Below are positions 62,542-64,000 of a stretch of 64,000 nucleotides of DNA, piece after piece. Under the pieces are notes generated by a model, which worked only from the letters and a program-made list of their open reading frames with translations, ran no database searches and was not told the DNA's origin. Origin of the DNA: Acidimicrobiales bacterium (GTDB taxonomy: Bacteria > Actinomycetota > Acidimicrobiia > Acidimicrobiales > Poriferisodalaceae); the NCBI GenBank assembly GCA_030743005.1, contig JASLTG010000017.1:1-64000 (forward strand), in the 5' to 3' direction. The translations under genes were made by a program, and so were the position numbers. The number at the start of each line of letters is the position of its first letter. Position 1 is the stretch's first letter.

Positions 62542-63713
62542 CCACCAAGCTCTTCGATGACTTAAAAGTGATAGACACCGATAGTCATTGGTCAGAGCCC
62601 TACGACCTTTGGACTAGTCGAGCGCCAGCCAAGTGGCGGGACCGTGTTCCACAAATGGTGGAACGCGAAGGGAAACGTCGATGGTGGTTCGACGGCGACA
62701 TCCCGATTGGTCTTCCAATCGCTTCTTCGGTTATTGACCCCGATGGTGAAAAGATCACTGGGACCGCCTTCTTCGATATGGATAACGAAGTCGTGCACCG
62801 AGCCAGCTTTGATCCGGAGGCTCGGGTAGCGATGCTCGATGCTCTAGGAATTCATGCCCAAATTATGTATCCCAATGTCGCGGGTTTCGGAAATCAAAAC
62901 TTCCTCAAGTCTCCTGATGAAGCTTTGCGACTATTAAGCGTCGAGATTTACAACGACGCGCTCGCCGAGTTTCAAACAGACACAGGCCAGCGAGTTTTCG
63001 GGATGGCTTTATTACCTTGGTGGAACCTTGATGCGGCAGTGCGAGAAATAGAACGAGCACATGCGAACGGGCTTAGGGGAATAGTGACGTGCGCCAACCC
63101 AGAAGAAGCTGGGCTTCCAGATATGGGGACCAAGCACTGGGATGCAGTGTGGCAAACATGTTCAGACCTCGATATGCCGGTGAACTTTCACATCGGTTCT
63201 TCGAAGGGGAACATGGACTTTTTTGGGCGCGCTCCGTGGCCCTCTTTCGGTGCAGAGCGCAAGCTCGCGGTTGGTTCGGCAAATTTATTTATGGGCAATG
63301 CTCGGACTATCGGTAATTTGATCTATTCAGGCCTTCCAGAGCGGTTTCCTTCACTGAAGTTTGTTTCTGTTGAAAGTGGAGTTGGTTGGATCCCGTTTTT
63401 TCTTGAGATCCTCGACCATCAGATGGCTGAGACAGCTCCAAACGAGCTGGCTGGATTATCGCTATTGCCGTCGGAATATTTTCGACGTCAGTTTTTTGGA
63501 TGCTTCTGGTTTGAGAGGTCCACCATTAAGCCGACCGTCGACTTCCTTGGAAGCCACTGTCTGTTATTCGAAACTGACTTCCCTCACCCAACGTGTCTGT
63601 ACCCGAGAGATGATGTTCAGCTTCTCGAGGCGTTCGAAGGCCTAGAAGATGCAGACATCCGTGCGATGCTTCAAGACAATGCCGCTGCGTTGTATCGGAT
63701 AGATATTTCCTAG
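62538..63713 (+). CDS. Amidohydrolase 2 family protein
   Basis: A 391-residue TIM-barrel amidohydrolase related to the one at 51092. It starts VIDTDSHWSEPYDLW, contains AQIMYPNVAGF, NFHIGSSKGNMDFF, FVSVESGVGWIPFFLEILDH and LLFETDFPHPT with the catalytic Asp. It belongs to the LigW/ACMSD-like branch, mostly hydrolases or decarboxylases of ring or acyl substrates. The GTG at 62538 overlaps the selenoprotein stop by 4 nt, so translation of this enzyme is coupled to that of the UPWC protein. The link may be functional or only transcriptional. Confidence 0.86.
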   Translation: MTTKLFDDLKVIDTDSHWSEPYDLWTSRAPAKWRDRVPQMVEREGKRRWWFDGDIPIGLPIASSVIDPDGEKITGTAFFDMDNEVVHRASFDPEARVAMLDALGIHAQIMYPNVAGFGNQNFLKSPDEALRLLSVEIYNDALAEFQTDTGQRVFGMALLPWWNLDAAVREIERAHANGLRGIVTCANPEEAGLPDMGTKHWDAVWQTCSDLDMPVNFHIGSSKGNMDFFGRAPWPSFGAERKLAVGSANLFMGNARTIGNLIYSGLPERFPSLKFVSVESGVGWIPFFLEILDHQMAETAPNELAGLSLLPSEYFRRQFFGCFWFERSTIKPTVDFLGSHCLLFETDFPHPTCLYPRDDVQLLEAFEGLEDADIRAMLQDNAAALYRIDIS

Positions 63714-63818
63714 CTTGGGACCGGGCCACAGGAGTTTCACATAACGCCGTGTCCAGGTTGAGGAACTCTCTTGGGACCACACCTCGATGCGGCCGTCTAG
63801 TTTCAGGCTGTCGTGCAA
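63714..63818. other. Intergenic gap after the amidohydrolase
   Basis: About 105 bp between the amidohydrolase stop and the partial minus-strand frame. I see no clear gene, terminator or promoter here. Confidence 0.5.
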
Positions 63819-64000
63819 CTAGTGGGCGTCGCCTTCAGTCCTCCCAAATTCGTAATTTCGAGCCGTCGTATCTTCTTGTTCTGGAAGTTCGACAACAACG
63901 TCGTCCACCTCGACCCGATGGTGGGCAACTTGGTTGTCCGTTGATGCAGGGATCGGCGCTTCACCTTCCACCGTCACTCTTTCCATTCGACGTCGCTGCG
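63819..64000 (-). CDS. C-terminal part of an unidentified protein (partial, 5' outside or near window edge)
   Basis: A minus-strand frame open from the window end to TAG at complement(63819-63821). The visible 60 or so residues are acidic and valine-rich: EGEAPIPASTDNQVAHHRVEVDD, then VVVELPEQEDTTARNYEFG, without a recognised domain. A Met four residues in from the edge could be the start of a 55-residue protein, or the gene may extend further. Codon use looks like coding sequence, but identity cannot be judged. Confidence 0.4.
   Translation of the reverse strand, partial: QRRRMERVTVEGEAPIPASTDNQVAHHRVEVDDVVVELPEQEDTTARNYEFGRTEGDAH

Noticed and set aside
63526-63780. 84-residue minus-strand ORF near the right edge
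   Set aside because: It is mostly antisense to the amidohydrolase C-terminus and shows no protein-like features.

Overview
The window looks like a chromosomal segment of an actinobacterium, most likely a free-living (probably marine) member of the Acidimicrobiia or a near relative. The reasons are a mycothiol ligase (MshC), a mycothiol-linked DsbA-like reductase, F420/LLM-type oxidoreductases, a DUF3516 Ski2-like helicase, an actinobacterial zinc-ribbon protein ending in a PKMNVTPNAV motif, two Fpg/Nei glycosylases, and a dense set of SDR, CoA-transferase, amidohydrolase and acyl-CoA genes. Base composition is moderate and genes are packed with many 4-nt ATGA/GTGA overlaps. I see no insertion sequence, CRISPR array, rRNA or tRNA gene.

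The most notable content is four genes that are intact only if an in-frame UGA is read as selenocysteine: a UGSC-family protein (15427-15957), a Bcp/PrxQ-type peroxiredoxin (complement 30956-31423), a GrdB/PrdB-like reductase subunit with a UPVC motif (complement 45323-46228), and an Rv2466c-type DsbA-like protein with a UPWC motif (61918-62541). In each the UGA falls exactly where the family carries its catalytic Cys or Sec, and a hairpin with its apical loop about 18-22 nt after the UGA fits a bacterial SECIS element. The selenocysteine machinery (selA, selB, selC, selD) is not in the window.

Layout. 1-8.7 kb is mostly housekeeping: the 3' end of an aminotransferase, a zinc-ribbon protein, an MmcQ/YjbR protein, a P1 peptidase, Nei-type and MutM glycosylases either side of an MFS exporter, a RecB-like nuclease, ParA with a tail-anchored partner, and MshC. 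8.8-12.5 kb is a tight operon of two EreA/ChaN-like paralogues, a HAD 5'-nucleotidase and a Nudix hydrolase. 12.5-14.9 kb is a coupled SDR-nitrile hydratase (beta, alpha, activator) operon, divergent from a limonene-epoxide-hydrolase-like gene that leads into the UGSC selenoprotein, its partner, a MaoC protein and an SDR.

18.6-33.4 kb holds an SMP-30 lactonase, PrmA, a P450, a 2-hydroxyacid dehydrogenase, an ALO-type oxidase, the helicase, guaB with a 33-residue membrane ORF, a glucosylglycerate synthase/phosphorylase pair, the selenoperoxiredoxin and a copper amine oxidase. 33.5-63.7 kb is catabolic: acyl-CoA ligases, LLM oxidoreductases, acyl-CoA dehydrogenase-type enzymes, amidohydrolases, CoA transferases, SDRs, exporters and esterases. 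It includes a six-gene minus-strand operon headed by the GrdB-like selenoprotein. These genes suggest breakdown of nitriles, amines, epoxides and acyl or cyclic compounds through CoA thioesters, with thiol/selenol redox enzymes placed among them.
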